DNA of 62,318 nt from Balneolaceae bacterium (GTDB taxonomy: Bacteria; Bacteroidota; Rhodothermia; Balneolales; Balneolaceae), in assembly GCA_009711805.1 (NCBI GenBank), contig VEMX01000049.1, positions 1 through 62,318 on the forward strand, in the 5' to 3' direction. The position numbers were made by a program, and so were the translations under genes. Each line of letters opens with the position of its first letter. Within the stretch, counting starts at the first letter, position 1. Below the pieces are notes generated by a model. That model had not been told where the DNA came from, made no database searches, and worked only from the letters and a program-made list of their open reading frames with translations. Below, piece after piece: positions 47,844 to 56,010 of this stretch.

Positions 47844-47962
47844 CTTATCTTTCTTCATACATTATGTGCATGAAGTGGGAATTGGCACCTGCCCCCTACA
47901 ATTAAGTAATGGATGGTTGCCAAGACGTCAACGGGCCCATTCCCTCAGTCTTTCTGTATAAG
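47844..47962 (-). ncRNA. SAM-I (S-box) riboswitch aptamer
   Basis: The reverse complement reads CTTATACAGAAAGACTGAGG, then GAATGGGCCCGTTGACG, CTTGGCAACC, CAGGTGCCAATTCC and ending GAAAGATAAG. These are the conserved S-box blocks: P1 closed by CTTAT/ATAAG, the GAGGGA kink-turn region, the GGCAACC internal loop and the GTGCCAATTCC segment. It lies 50 bases before the split metH-metF operon and is expected to shut it down when S-adenosylmethionine is plentiful. Confidence 0.93.
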
Positions 47963-47980
47963 CATTCAATAAATTCAACC

Positions 47981-48012
47981 TAAATATAAGAGAATAGTCT
48001 CCGTTCAGCAAT
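47981..48012 (-). promoter_or_regulatory. Putative promoter of the methionine operon
   Basis: On the minus strand ATTG (48012-48009) and TATATTTA (47988-47981) are 20 bases apart. This resembles the Bacteroidota -33 TTTG and -7 TAnnTTTG elements. Transcription would start about ten bases before the riboswitch aptamer. Based on motif and position only. Confidence 0.4.
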
Positions 48013-48218
48013 ATTTGATCTTCTTTTTATGAAATCATATTTATTTTTCCATGAAAACACAGAACAGATCCGGTTTCAGTTCCCTCCATTAGGTTTAGAT
48101 ACAGGTAACAATGCTTATTTACTTTTCCCTGACCGCTCCGTCGAAGACTGGAAAGATCTGGCATGAGGGTATACACATCCCAGTTCTCCCATTACTCCCA
48201 ACCTGGAATTGCCCCAAC

Positions 48219-48382
48219 CAGGGAGATCGCGGGTCTGGGCCCGCGATGACTTGTTGGTTAAATTTAAACAACAAGGGCAGTCATCCCGCACGCAGCGAAG
48301 CCGAAGATCCGGGATCTCCCTGATTCAACATCTCAAACCACTTCGGGAGATACCTGGTCTGGGCCAGGGATGACCGGGTTTT
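48219..48382. repeat. Palindromic repeat family C cluster
   Basis: Three imperfect palindromes: GGGAGATCGCGGG...CCCGCGATGAC, then GTCATCCCGC...GATCCGGGATCTCCC, then GGGAGATACCTGG...CCAGGGATGACC. The first two are in opposite orientation and flank about 40 bases, a BIME-like layout. The same type occurs at 9932-10120. Confidence 0.7.
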
Positions 48383-48430
48383 AATGCATTGGTTTATGTA
48401 AGTGACGAGTCCTCAGGAGAGGATTTAGGT

Positions 48431-48530
48431 GAAGTGGAGTACACAGCAGTCTCAGCCTTCATCGCAACTAACCATATCAAGGCTAATTGAGGCAGTACCC
48501 ATATTTAACAAGATCACCGCATCATTGAGA
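48431..48530. repeat. Partial copy of repeat family B joined to the end of family A
   Basis: Follows an aggagaggatttaggtgaag segment typical of the family A right end. It continues with cagcagtctcagccttcatc, tcgcaactaa and accatatc blocks resembling family B. It is degenerate. The region 47,963-49,792 contains no gene I can support; it is filled by repeats of families A, B and C. Confidence 0.5.
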
Positions 48531-48717
48531 AGCCCCCCTTAAAGCTCTCTTAAATCTTACAACGATCATCGGGGTTCATTACAGAGAACCAAGTCCATCG
48601 AGCACTGACTTAAGAGCAGTAGCTTCGCAAGGCTTTGATTTGCTGCAGGAGGAAGAATTGTTATAGGTACCCTCCTACAAGTTTAGAACCAGAAAATACC
48701 ACTCACTCCCCTTTCCC

Positions 48718-48870
48718 CCACCTCACCCAAACCCTCTCCTCCAGGAGAGGGCTTTTCAATGGGGGCCAAAATCTCAAAAATGTGTAAACAATCTATTGGT
48801 TACCCAGCAAGTCCTCTCCTCCAGGAGAGGATTTCCCCATAAGGGGTGCCTTCGGCAAGGTGAGGTGAAA
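48718..48870 (+). repeat. Repeat family A, copy 2
   Basis: Starts with CACCTCACC and ends with GGTGAGGTG, giving terminal inverted repeats. Inside are two CCTCTCCTCCAGGAGAGG palindromes separated by about 70 bases (cttttcaatgggggccaaaa and a ctattggttacccagcaag segment). Closely matches the copies at 49.2 and 49.5 kb and the inverted copy at 3.4 kb. Confidence 0.85.
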
Positions 48871-48939
48871 GATAAAGGCTGTTATCCTATTACAACTTGA
48901 AACACCTGCTTCACTCAAGACTGAAAAGATCCGGGGGGC

Positions 48940-49045
48940 TATGGTAACAGCGTTGAGGTATATTCCAACCATATTTAGGGAAAGCGCCGCGTCGGAGCTA
49001 TACCAGGCCTAATTAAAGTCCCAGGTTCCTCGAATGGAGGCCTTT
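48940..49045 (+). repeat. Repeat family B copy
   Basis: Contains cagcgttgaggta, ccaaccatattta, cgccgcgtcgg, ccaggcctaattaaagtccc and ctcctcgaatgga-like blocks. They appear in the same order as at 49.3-49.5, 60.0-60.2 and 61.7-61.9 kb. Confidence 0.75.
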
Positions 49046-49164
49046 ACTACTTCCCAGAAGGATAAAACTCTTTAAAAGAATCAATAAACATATCCTTATT
49101 ACCGCAGCATCGGTTTTGTTTGTGAAGAGCAACCAGCCAAAACAACACTCATTACCTTTTACTC

Positions 49165-49342
49165 CCCACCTCAACCTGCTAAGAACATCCCCACGGGGAA
49201 CCCTCTCCCTCCCCCCTGGGGACGTCTGCGGCGCACAAGAAGAGGGCTTTTCAATGGGGGCCAAAATCTCAAAAATGAGTAACCGATCTATTGGTTAGCC
49301 AGCAAGTCCTCTCCTCCAGGAGAGGATTTAGGTGAGGTGAGA
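49165..49342 (+). repeat. Repeat family A, copy 3
   Basis: Begins CCACCTCAACC and ends GGTGAGGTGAG. Compared with copy 2 the left palindrome is replaced by ctggggacgtctgcggcgc followed by aagaagagggcttttcaatg. The right half is nearly identical to copies 2 and 4. Confidence 0.85.
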
Positions 49343-49470
49343 GTATATGGCAGCATCAGTCTTCATGGCAACTGAAGTAATCAGCGTTGATGTACATCCC
49401 AACCATATTTCGGGAGATCGCTGCGTCGGTGTTGGGAGTACCTTTAAGGGCCTCCCGATCCGACAGAAGT
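49343..49470 (+). repeat. Repeat family B copy abutting family A
   Basis: Directly follows copy 3 of family A. Blocks seen are cagtcttcatggcaactga, atcagcgttgatgta, cccaaccatatttc, gggagatcgctgcgtcgg and a degraded end. The A-B junction recurs near 48.43 kb and 49.66 kb, suggesting that the two families form a composite unit. Confidence 0.75.
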
Positions 49471-49489
49471 GGCAGAAACCTTGATCATC

Positions 49490-49662
49490 CGACCTCACCC
49501 TGCCTTGACATCCCTTCGGGATACCCTCTCCTTCCCCCTGGGGACGTCTGCGGCGCACAAGAAGAAGGCTTTTCAATGGGGGCCAAAATCTCAAAAATGT
49601 GTAAACAATCTATTGGTTGGTCAGCAAGTCCTCTCCTCCAGGAGAGGATTTAGGTGAAGTGG
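49490..49662 (+). repeat. Repeat family A, copy 4
   Basis: Nearly identical to copy 3 from ctggggacgtctgcggcgc to the final ggagaggatttaggtga. The left end is CCTCACCC. It is the last repeat before the outer-membrane protein gene, whose stop lies about 130 bases further. Confidence 0.85.
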
Positions 49663-49792
49663 AGTACACAGCAGAAGACTCATCGCTGCACTGAGTGACT
49701 CTTTAGCGTAAATCTGAATTGTTTTCCCTATCAAAGCCTTATTCAAAACCGGTGATCGGGAAATGAGTGATGAGCTGATTAGGCATATGAGG

Positions 49793-51454
49793 TTATAGCC
49801 TGGTTCTAATCCCTACATGCACTTTTCCATTCCCGATACTTTCATCAGGAGATAGTGCATAACTGAAGCTGAGCCTGCCGATACGGGTTTTATAACTGAG
49901 TCCAAATCCACCTGAATACAATAGTTGTTGCGTGGAAAAAGAATCGTCAGATTCGGTAATTAACACGGGGCGTTCATACCACCCGGTTCCTGCAAACACA
50001 AAGAAATACGAACTCTGATCGGCAAGAAAACGATATTCTACATCTCCCCATACCATTTTACCAGCCCGAAACTGATCTTCGGCATAGCCCCGCAGTGAGT
50101 TTGCTCCTCCGAATCTTTTTAAATCATTAATAGTCACTCTATCTGTATCGAGTATAAAGGCATTTAGAGTAGATGCTATCACACTTTTTGGGGGTAATGG
50201 GATATAGTATTCCATTTCTAAAGAAAGGCCTCGTTGGGTAAAAGCAGCAAGGGTATCATTCTCCAGGTCCTTATGACTGATGGTAAACATAAGATTAATG
50301 CGGCTCCCCCGACGAGAAACATCATAGTTATCCAATGAAAAGAATTCGAAGCCAAATCGCCCCGACTGCTTTCTGCCATCCGGTTCTACCACTACCGGAA
50401 TATTATTCCCTGAAGTGGATGATTGAACCCCAATCCCACCTTTAAGCTTAAAACCTGTTTTCAACTGATAAAAAGCATCTACATTAAATTCACGAGCCTG
50501 ATAGGTCGTATCATTCTGGTATAGCTGAAAACCCGCTGAGAGACCTACAGGTAAATCTCCAATCCAATGTTGGTTTATCTCCATGGAAAGCTGGCTGGTC
50601 TCAGGCTTGAGCCTCTGATACTGAAATTCCACCCCGTTCCCCTGCTGCAACACATTCCACAGGGACAGTTCCACATCTCCTACCACCTGTCCCTCGCCGG
50701 AAGCATCCGGAGCATATCCAAGCAATCCGTCAAACTTATTAAGAGAGCGTTCCTCTACCTCTACAATAATCACCGGCTCTTCTTCCTTTAGATAAATATG
50801 GGGAAAACTGACAGTATTAAATAGTTCACTGGCATTCAGTTTTTCCCTCAGAAAGCGCAGATAATCCGGGGTGATCAACATCGAATCCTGATAACCAGAT
50901 ATCTTTTGTAAATAGGACTGACTATTTAGCTGGGCACCGGAAAAATAGATCTGGGATGAGTACACTTTCTCTCCCGTATGTATGCGAAGGCCTGCTTGCA
51001 CATTACAATTGGTATAATCCGGGTTAAACCGTTCTATGGTATAGGAAACAAATGCAAAGCCCTGATCTTCCAGCTTTTTCATTTCCTCCTCAATAAACCT
51101 GAGAAACTTGTGTTCAGTATATGTCCCGAGGTCGCCCCTTGAATACGAAATACGAACTGCTCCCCGGTATTTTAATTTCAACTCCGAAAAGCTAAACTGA
51201 CATCCTCTGTCGATATACACGCTGGAGGCTGAAACAGAATCTACCGTAGCATTCATATATCCTTCGGCTACATACCATCCCAATAACGGTTGCTGCCAGT
51301 TGTCCTGCATCCCGGATACTTGTTGTTGTATGCTATCCGGTACCTCCACAACTTCCCCTTTCTCAATCACACGATAGGATTTTGAAGGATATTGCCCCCA
51401 TAAGCTGGAAGTACTACAAAGAAGTAGTAACAATAAAAAGAGAAATCGGCTCAT
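49793..51454 (-). CDS. BamA/TamA-like outer-membrane barrel protein
   Basis: A 553-residue Omp85-superfamily protein. A signal peptide (residues 1-18, Leu-rich) precedes POTRA-like segments with alternating helix and strand pattern. A C-terminal barrel carries GGANSLRGYAEDQF (about 455-468), the conserved loop-6 RGY motif. It is smaller than BamA (about 800 residues) and probably has two or three POTRA units. It may help insert or export a specific outer-membrane protein. I chose the ATG at 51454. A TTG nine codons earlier would overlap speE and lengthen the signal peptide. Confidence 0.8.
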   Translation of the reverse strand: MSRFLFLLLLLLCSTSSLWGQYPSKSYRVIEKGEVVEVPDSIQQQVSGMQDNWQQPLLGWYVAEGYMNATVDSVSASSVYIDRGCQFSFSELKLKYRGAVRISYSRGDLGTYTEHKFLRFIEEEMKKLEDQGFAFVSYTIERFNPDYTNCNVQAGLRIHTGEKVYSSQIYFSGAQLNSQSYLQKISGYQDSMLITPDYLRFLREKLNASELFNTVSFPHIYLKEEEPVIIVEVEERSLNKFDGLLGYAPDASGEGQVVGDVELSLWNVLQQGNGVEFQYQRLKPETSQLSMEINQHWIGDLPVGLSAGFQLYQNDTTYQAREFNVDAFYQLKTGFKLKGGIGVQSSTSGNNIPVVVEPDGRKQSGRFGFEFFSLDNYDVSRRGSRINLMFTISHKDLENDTLAAFTQRGLSLEMEYYIPLPPKSVIASTLNAFILDTDRVTINDLKRFGGANSLRGYAEDQFRAGKMVWGDVEYRFLADQSSYFFVFAGTGWYERPVLITESDDSFSTQQLLYSGGFGLSYKTRIGRLSFSYALSPDESIGNGKVHVGIRTRL

Positions 51455-51470
51455 ATTCGTCAAAACAAGA

Positions 51471-52322
51471 TTAACGAACAATTTCGGCTACAAAGTTAGG
51501 TAAAGCAAACGCCGCTTTATGAACAGCCCTATTGTAATATTTAAAACTTCCCCCAAATTCAGAAACTCCTTTTTCTACACGACTCAACACCTGCTCTTCC
51601 ATGGGATCCATTCCTTTTGATGCATAGGCAAAAGACCACATTCCTGATGGGTATAATGGTATGTACCCCAAGTACATATAAGAAACATCAAACACCTCAT
51701 CCAGAACAGTAAATACCTGCTTTATATCTTTCTGATACTCTTCAATCCAGGGAGATTCAGTTTGGGCAGAAAGTACCCCTTCATCATTCAAAGCATCACA
51801 GCAAAACCGAAAAAAATCTTTTTTAAAAAGTCCTTCCGCCGGTCCAACCGGGTCTGAACCATCCACAATAATTACGTCATATTTTCTGCTGGCTTCTTTA
51901 GCAAAAGTGATTCCGTCTGTGAAATGAACTTTAAGCCTGGGATCTTCCCACGCTCCCACATCGGGCATATACTCTTTGGATGCCTGTACCACCACTTCAT
52001 CAATTTCAACCAAATCCACCTCCTGTACAGCAGGATGCTTCAAAACTTCCCGGGCGGTGCCCCCATCTCCTCCCCCTATGATAAGTACCTTTTCAGGATG
52101 TGGATGAGCAAACATCACTACATGGCTCAGCATTTCGTGGTAAACGAATTCATCTTTTTCGGAAAGCATCACCATTCCGTCTATCGTCATCAGCTTACCC
52201 CAACTGTCCGTCTCATATATTTCCACCTGTTGATAGGGTGTTTGCTTAGAAAAGAGAACTTCTTCCACCCCAACGGTAAGGCCGGTACGTCCTTTGTAGT
52301 ATTCGTTATAGGATAAAGGCAT
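51471..52322 (-). CDS. Spermidine synthase-like aminopropyltransferase
   Basis: A 283-residue enzyme transferring aminopropyl from decarboxylated SAM to an amine. GGGDGGTAREVLKHP (about 82-96) binds the nucleoside, and VEIDEVVV and DGSDPVGPAEGLF (about 157-169) complete the active site. The start is the ATG at 52322; a longer reading would overlap the decarboxylase gene. The acceptor is uncertain: putrescine, or agmatine as in Thermus, since arginine decarboxylase is next door and no agmatinase or ornithine decarboxylase is present. Confidence 0.9.
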   Translation of the reverse strand: MPLSYNEYYKGRTGLTVGVEEVLFSKQTPYQQVEIYETDSWGKLMTIDGMVMLSEKDEFVYHEMLSHVVMFAHPHPEKVLIIGGGDGGTAREVLKHPAVQEVDLVEIDEVVVQASKEYMPDVGAWEDPRLKVHFTDGITFAKEASRKYDVIIVDGSDPVGPAEGLFKKDFFRFCCDALNDEGVLSAQTESPWIEEYQKDIKQVFTVLDEVFDVSYMYLGYIPLYPSGMWSFAYASKGMDPMEEQVLSRVEKGVSEFGGSFKYYNRAVHKAAFALPNFVAEIVR

Positions 52323-52368
52323 GGGCTTAATGGTTACTGCTTGTTTGTTGTTTGGGATTAGCTGCTTG

Positions 52369-52881
52369 TTACTTGTACCACAGTAGAACACCTGCAAAGG
52401 TAGCTCCGCATTTATCTACCTGGTGTTCAATACCAATTTTCTTAATCTCTTTGAGCTTCCGCTTTCGATACTCAAAGGCATCTACCACCATTTGTTCTAC
52501 AATATTTTCTACATATTCGAGGCGAGTGTGGTCTTCAAACTCCATAATGACTCCAGGTTCGGCAGGATCTTCCGGGATACCAACAGCTACAGCCGAGGCA
52601 ATCCACATTTGGGGAGTTTGGGAATCGATGGTTGCATATGCCAGGGGAATCAATCCTCCTTTTGGAAGCATGATTTCATCTCTTGATACCTGCCGGGCAT
52701 CAGGCGGACAAATACTGCTCATTCTCATTAGGTTGGTATCTCCTATACCTGCTTCGAGCAGGGCGTTATCGAAGGCATTAAGGCGGGTATTTCCTTCAGC
52801 TGTTCCTGACACCAGGCAATATATGTTTGGTGTTTTTACCATCTCCAGCTTATGCTTTTTTTCATTAACCGGGGTATTCAT
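52369..52881 (-). CDS. Pyruvoyl-dependent arginine decarboxylase
   Basis: A 170-residue proenzyme that should self-cleave between Ser55 and Ser56 in MSSICPPDA, turning Ser56 into the pyruvoyl cofactor. This motif matches the archaeal and chlamydial enzymes. GLIPLAYATI (about 76-85), the acidic VGIPEDP near 99 and GVIMEFE near 109 are family features. It makes agmatine from arginine without PLP. It sits four bases after speH, so it belongs to the polyamine operon. Confidence 0.93.
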   Translation of the reverse strand: MNTPVNEKKHKLEMVKTPNIYCLVSGTAEGNTRLNAFDNALLEAGIGDTNLMRMSSICPPDARQVSRDEIMLPKGGLIPLAYATIDSQTPQMWIASAVAVGIPEDPAEPGVIMEFEDHTRLEYVENIVEQMVVDAFEYRKRKLKEIKKIGIEHQVDKCGATFAGVLLWYK

Positions 52882-52884
52882 GCT

Positions 52885-53292
52885 TTAATCCTGCTTAATT
52901 GTATTGACAGATGGTTTAAAAGGCAATGTTTCACCTTTGGGCACTTTAAATAACCCTCTTTTCATTTCCATGCTGGAGACATTTTGTGAGCCATATGCTT
53001 CCTTAAGCTGTTCCTGTATGAGCCATGGATCGATGGTATCCCCGCAAGTAAAAATATCAACAGCTGCATAATTGTATTCCGGCCAGGTATGAATACTCAC
53101 ATGAGATTCAGCAATAACCACTACTCCGCTTACCCCATATGGGCTAAATTTATGAAAACTATGAGAAATGATAGTCGCTTTGGCAGTTTTCACCGCGCTC
53201 AGCATACTCTCTTCTATGTGCTCAACATTATTAAGCGATGAGCTTTCGCAATCATAATATTCTACTAAAATGTGACGACCAAGTGCTTCCAA
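52885..53292 (-). CDS. speH: S-adenosylmethionine decarboxylase proenzyme
   Basis: A 135-residue prokaryotic AdoMetDC proenzyme. It should cleave at Glu62/Ser63 in ESHVSIHTWPE to form the pyruvoyl group. His68 and Cys83 (FTCG) fall at exactly the positions known from the Thermotoga enzyme. That agreement supports the TTG start at 53292, the only start in the right place; GRHILVEYYDC follows at once. It produces the aminopropyl donor for the downstream synthase. First gene of the operon, divergent from the E1 gene. Confidence 0.95.
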   Translation of the reverse strand: MEALGRHILVEYYDCESSSLNNVEHIEESMLSAVKTAKATIISHSFHKFSPYGVSGVVVIAESHVSIHTWPEYNYAAVDIFTCGDTIDPWLIQEQLKEAYGSQNVSSMEMKRGLFKVPKGETLPFKPSVNTIKQD

Positions 53293-53467
53293 TGTATTTA
53301 TTATCTCGATTTTTTTAAAAGTACTGTGAGTTGGGCTTTTCTAAGAAAGAACGAAAACGTATACTTGGCTAAGGAAGCTGCAAGATACTTCTTTTTCTTT
53401 TATGACTATGAGGCCGGCCGGCAAATGCCGGAAAGCCCTCTAATATACGGATGTTTATAAAATTTTT

Positions 53468-55459
53468 ATGATCAAGACTTCGAAAAAAATTCCCAGAGAT
53501 ACGGCTCTCAATATCTACAAATCTCTATTACTTCCCCGCCGTATTGAGGAACGAATGCTCAAATTATTACGCCAAAACAAAATCAGTAAATGGTTTTCAG
53601 GAATAGGACAGGAAGCTATTTCTGTAGGCCTAACCCTTTCAACCAAGCCCGAGGATTACATTCTTCCGATGCACCGGAACCTGGGGGTTTTTACCAGCCG
53701 AAACGTCCCGCTTTATTACCTGTTCTGCCAGCTTTTTGGTAAAATTGACGGACTCACCGACGGCCGGGATCGCTCTTTCCATTTTGGATCTATGAGGTAT
53801 AACATTATTGGAATGATTTCGCACCTTGCAGCGATGATGCCGGTAGCCGATGGTATTGCACTTGCCAAAAAACTGAAAGGAGAAGACGCCGTAGCTTTCT
53901 CTTTTTGTGGTGATGGTGCTACCAGTGAGGGGGATTTCCATGAAGCACTGAATCTTGCAGCTGTCTGGAAACTTCCCGTTGTGTTTATGATTGAAAATAA
54001 CGGCTATGGCTTGTCTACTCCTACTTCCGAACAATATGCCTGTGAGCACCTCTCCGACCGGGCCAAAGGTTATGGAATGCATGGTTTTCATATTGACGGA
54101 AATAATGTATTAGAAGTGATGGAAACCGTAGAAAAAGCACGTAAACTTGCTCTTAAAGGAGAACCGGTACTCATTGAAGCCCATACATTTAGAATGCGGG
54201 GACATGAAGAAGCTTCTGGTACACACTACGTCCCTGATGTACTTTTTGAAGACTGGGCTGATAAAGACCCTATCCTCCGTTTTGAGAAGTTTATGCTGGA
54301 TAAAGGATTTGTGGAGAACAAGAAAGATTTTGAAGCTATGATCGAAGAAACCGATGCTTCTTTCCAGGAAGATCTTCAGCGAGCACTGAAGGCCGATGTG
54401 CCTACCTTTGACAAAGATACGGAATTAGGCCGGGTGTATACCGATGAAACGCCGGACACTCCTTCTGCTTCCATAAATGGCAGTTCTTCCGAGAAAAGAT
54501 TTGTGGATGCAATTCAAATGTCACTGCGACAAGCCTTCCGCGAGGATGATTCATTTATAATCATGGGGCAGGATATTGCAGAATATGGCGGTGTATTTAA
54601 GATCACGGAAGATTTTCTGGGGGAATTTGGCAAGGAACGCATCCGAAACACGCCCATCATAGAGTCGGGAGCTATTGGAGCCGCCATGGGGCTTGCCCTC
54701 GAAGAGTTTAAACCAGTAGTTGAGATGCAGTTTGCAGATTTTATTTCCTGTGGCTTCAACCAGATTGTTAATAACTTGGCTAAGACCCATTACCGCTGGT
54801 CACCTTCACTGAATGTAACCATTCGCGCCCCTCATGGCGGAGGGGTTGCTGCCGGCCCTTATCATTCTCAATCGGTAGAAGGATGGTTTATGCAAATTCC
54901 CGGTTTAAAAGTTGTGGTTCCCGGAACGGTTGAAGATGCCCAAAACCTACTCTATTCATCTCTGTATGATCCGAATCCCGTATTATTTTTTGAGCATAAG
55001 AAACTATATCGCAGCCTGAAAGAAGCAACCCCGGATAAAGCAGTTTATGAACCTCTTGGGAAAGCAGCCATACGCCGGGAAGGCACAGATGCTACTATCA
55101 TCACGTATGGCATGGGGGTACAGTGGGCAAAAGCTGCTGCAGATACATTCGAAAAAGAAGAAAATATTTCTTTGGAAATCCTGGACCTTCGCTGCCTCCT
55201 TCCTCTCGATAAAAAAGCTATTCATGCTACTGTCCAAAAAACAGGAAAGGTATTGCTCCTGCAAGAACCTTCAATAACTCTGGGTCCGCTGAGTGAGATC
55301 TCGGCTATCATATCTGAAGAATGCTTTGAGTGGTTGGATGCCCCATTAATGCGTTGTGCCGCTCTGGATACTCCTATTCCTCACGCCAAAACACTTGAAG
55401 ATGGATATATGGCTGAACATAAACTTGAAGATAAAATTCGCAAGTTGGTTCATTATTAA
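53468..55459 (+). CDS. Fused branched-chain 2-oxoacid dehydrogenase E1 (alpha plus beta)
   Basis: A 663-residue fusion. The alpha half (about 1-325) has the thiamine-diphosphate motif GDGATSEGDFHEALN with IENN (about 143-180). A linker at about 325-340 leads to the beta half with FIIMGQDIAEYGGVFK (about 358-373), ESGAIGAAMGLA and the C-terminal LEDGYMAEHKLEDKIRKLV. It decarboxylates branched 2-oxoacids or related substrates and passes the acyl group to an E2, which is not nearby. Fused E1 proteins are common in Bacteroidota. It may supply branched CoA primers to FabH. Confidence 0.93.
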   Translation: MIKTSKKIPRDTALNIYKSLLLPRRIEERMLKLLRQNKISKWFSGIGQEAISVGLTLSTKPEDYILPMHRNLGVFTSRNVPLYYLFCQLFGKIDGLTDGRDRSFHFGSMRYNIIGMISHLAAMMPVADGIALAKKLKGEDAVAFSFCGDGATSEGDFHEALNLAAVWKLPVVFMIENNGYGLSTPTSEQYACEHLSDRAKGYGMHGFHIDGNNVLEVMETVEKARKLALKGEPVLIEAHTFRMRGHEEASGTHYVPDVLFEDWADKDPILRFEKFMLDKGFVENKKDFEAMIEETDASFQEDLQRALKADVPTFDKDTELGRVYTDETPDTPSASINGSSSEKRFVDAIQMSLRQAFREDDSFIIMGQDIAEYGGVFKITEDFLGEFGKERIRNTPIIESGAIGAAMGLALEEFKPVVEMQFADFISCGFNQIVNNLAKTHYRWSPSLNVTIRAPHGGGVAAGPYHSQSVEGWFMQIPGLKVVVPGTVEDAQNLLYSSLYDPNPVLFFEHKKLYRSLKEATPDKAVYEPLGKAAIRREGTDATIITYGMGVQWAKAAADTFEKEENISLEILDLRCLLPLDKKAIHATVQKTGKVLLLQEPSITLGPLSEISAIISEECFEWLDAPLMRCAALDTPIPHAKTLEDGYMAEHKLEDKIRKLVHY

Positions 55460-55543
55460 GTAAATAATCTCAAATAGAATTAAGTTGTTTCTCATTTGAT
55501 TTGAGTATTTTAGCTCAAATCATCAATAAACAAGAATATATAA

Positions 55544-55924
55544 ATGGGGATTTTTTCAGGTTTAATGGGAAATGCAGGTGTTGTAGAGCCCGAAACACTA
55601 AACGATGAATACCATAAACTGCTCACTGAATCAGAACACATAGAAGTAGGGTTTAAATTAGTTCGTGATCTCTTCATATTCACAAACAAGAGGCTCATAC
55701 TGGTAAATAAACAAGGGGTAACAGGAAAGAAAGTGGAATACCTTTCCCTTGCCTATGGCAGCATTTCCCGATTTAGCATAGAAAGTAATGGAACTTTTGA
55801 TCTGGATGCAGAGTTAAAAATTTGGATTTCCAGCAGCCCTGCCCCCGCTGTAACTCAAAAGTTTAATAAAAAAGTAAATATCTATGCCGTACAAAAAACG
55901 TTGGCCAATTATGTGTTGAACTGA
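55544..55924 (+). CDS. Bacterial PH-domain protein (bPH_1)
   Basis: A 126-residue single bacterial pleckstrin-homology domain. The family core is clear: RDLFIFTNKRLILVNKQGVTGKK (about 43-65, quoted in part as FTNKRLILVNKQG), then YGSISRFSIES and FDLDAELKIWISS. These proteins form rings or bind partners in stress responses, but no precise role is known. ATG start, monocistronic. Confidence 0.9.
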   Translation: MGIFSGLMGNAGVVEPETLNDEYHKLLTESEHIEVGFKLVRDLFIFTNKRLILVNKQGVTGKKVEYLSLAYGSISRFSIESNGTFDLDAELKIWISSSPAPAVTQKFNKKVNIYAVQKTLANYVLN

Positions 55925-56010
55925 TGGATGTCTTTACCGGGAATTCTTATACTACAAGCAGAAGTATACGGTCAATGAGATTCCGTTTTTTTTAAGTGAT
56001 TAGGAAAATT

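Noticed and set aside
48718-49662. Repeated units around 48.7-49.7 kb considered as a CRISPR array
   Set aside because: Units are 150-180 bases, irregularly spaced and without short unique spacers, and there are no cas genes.
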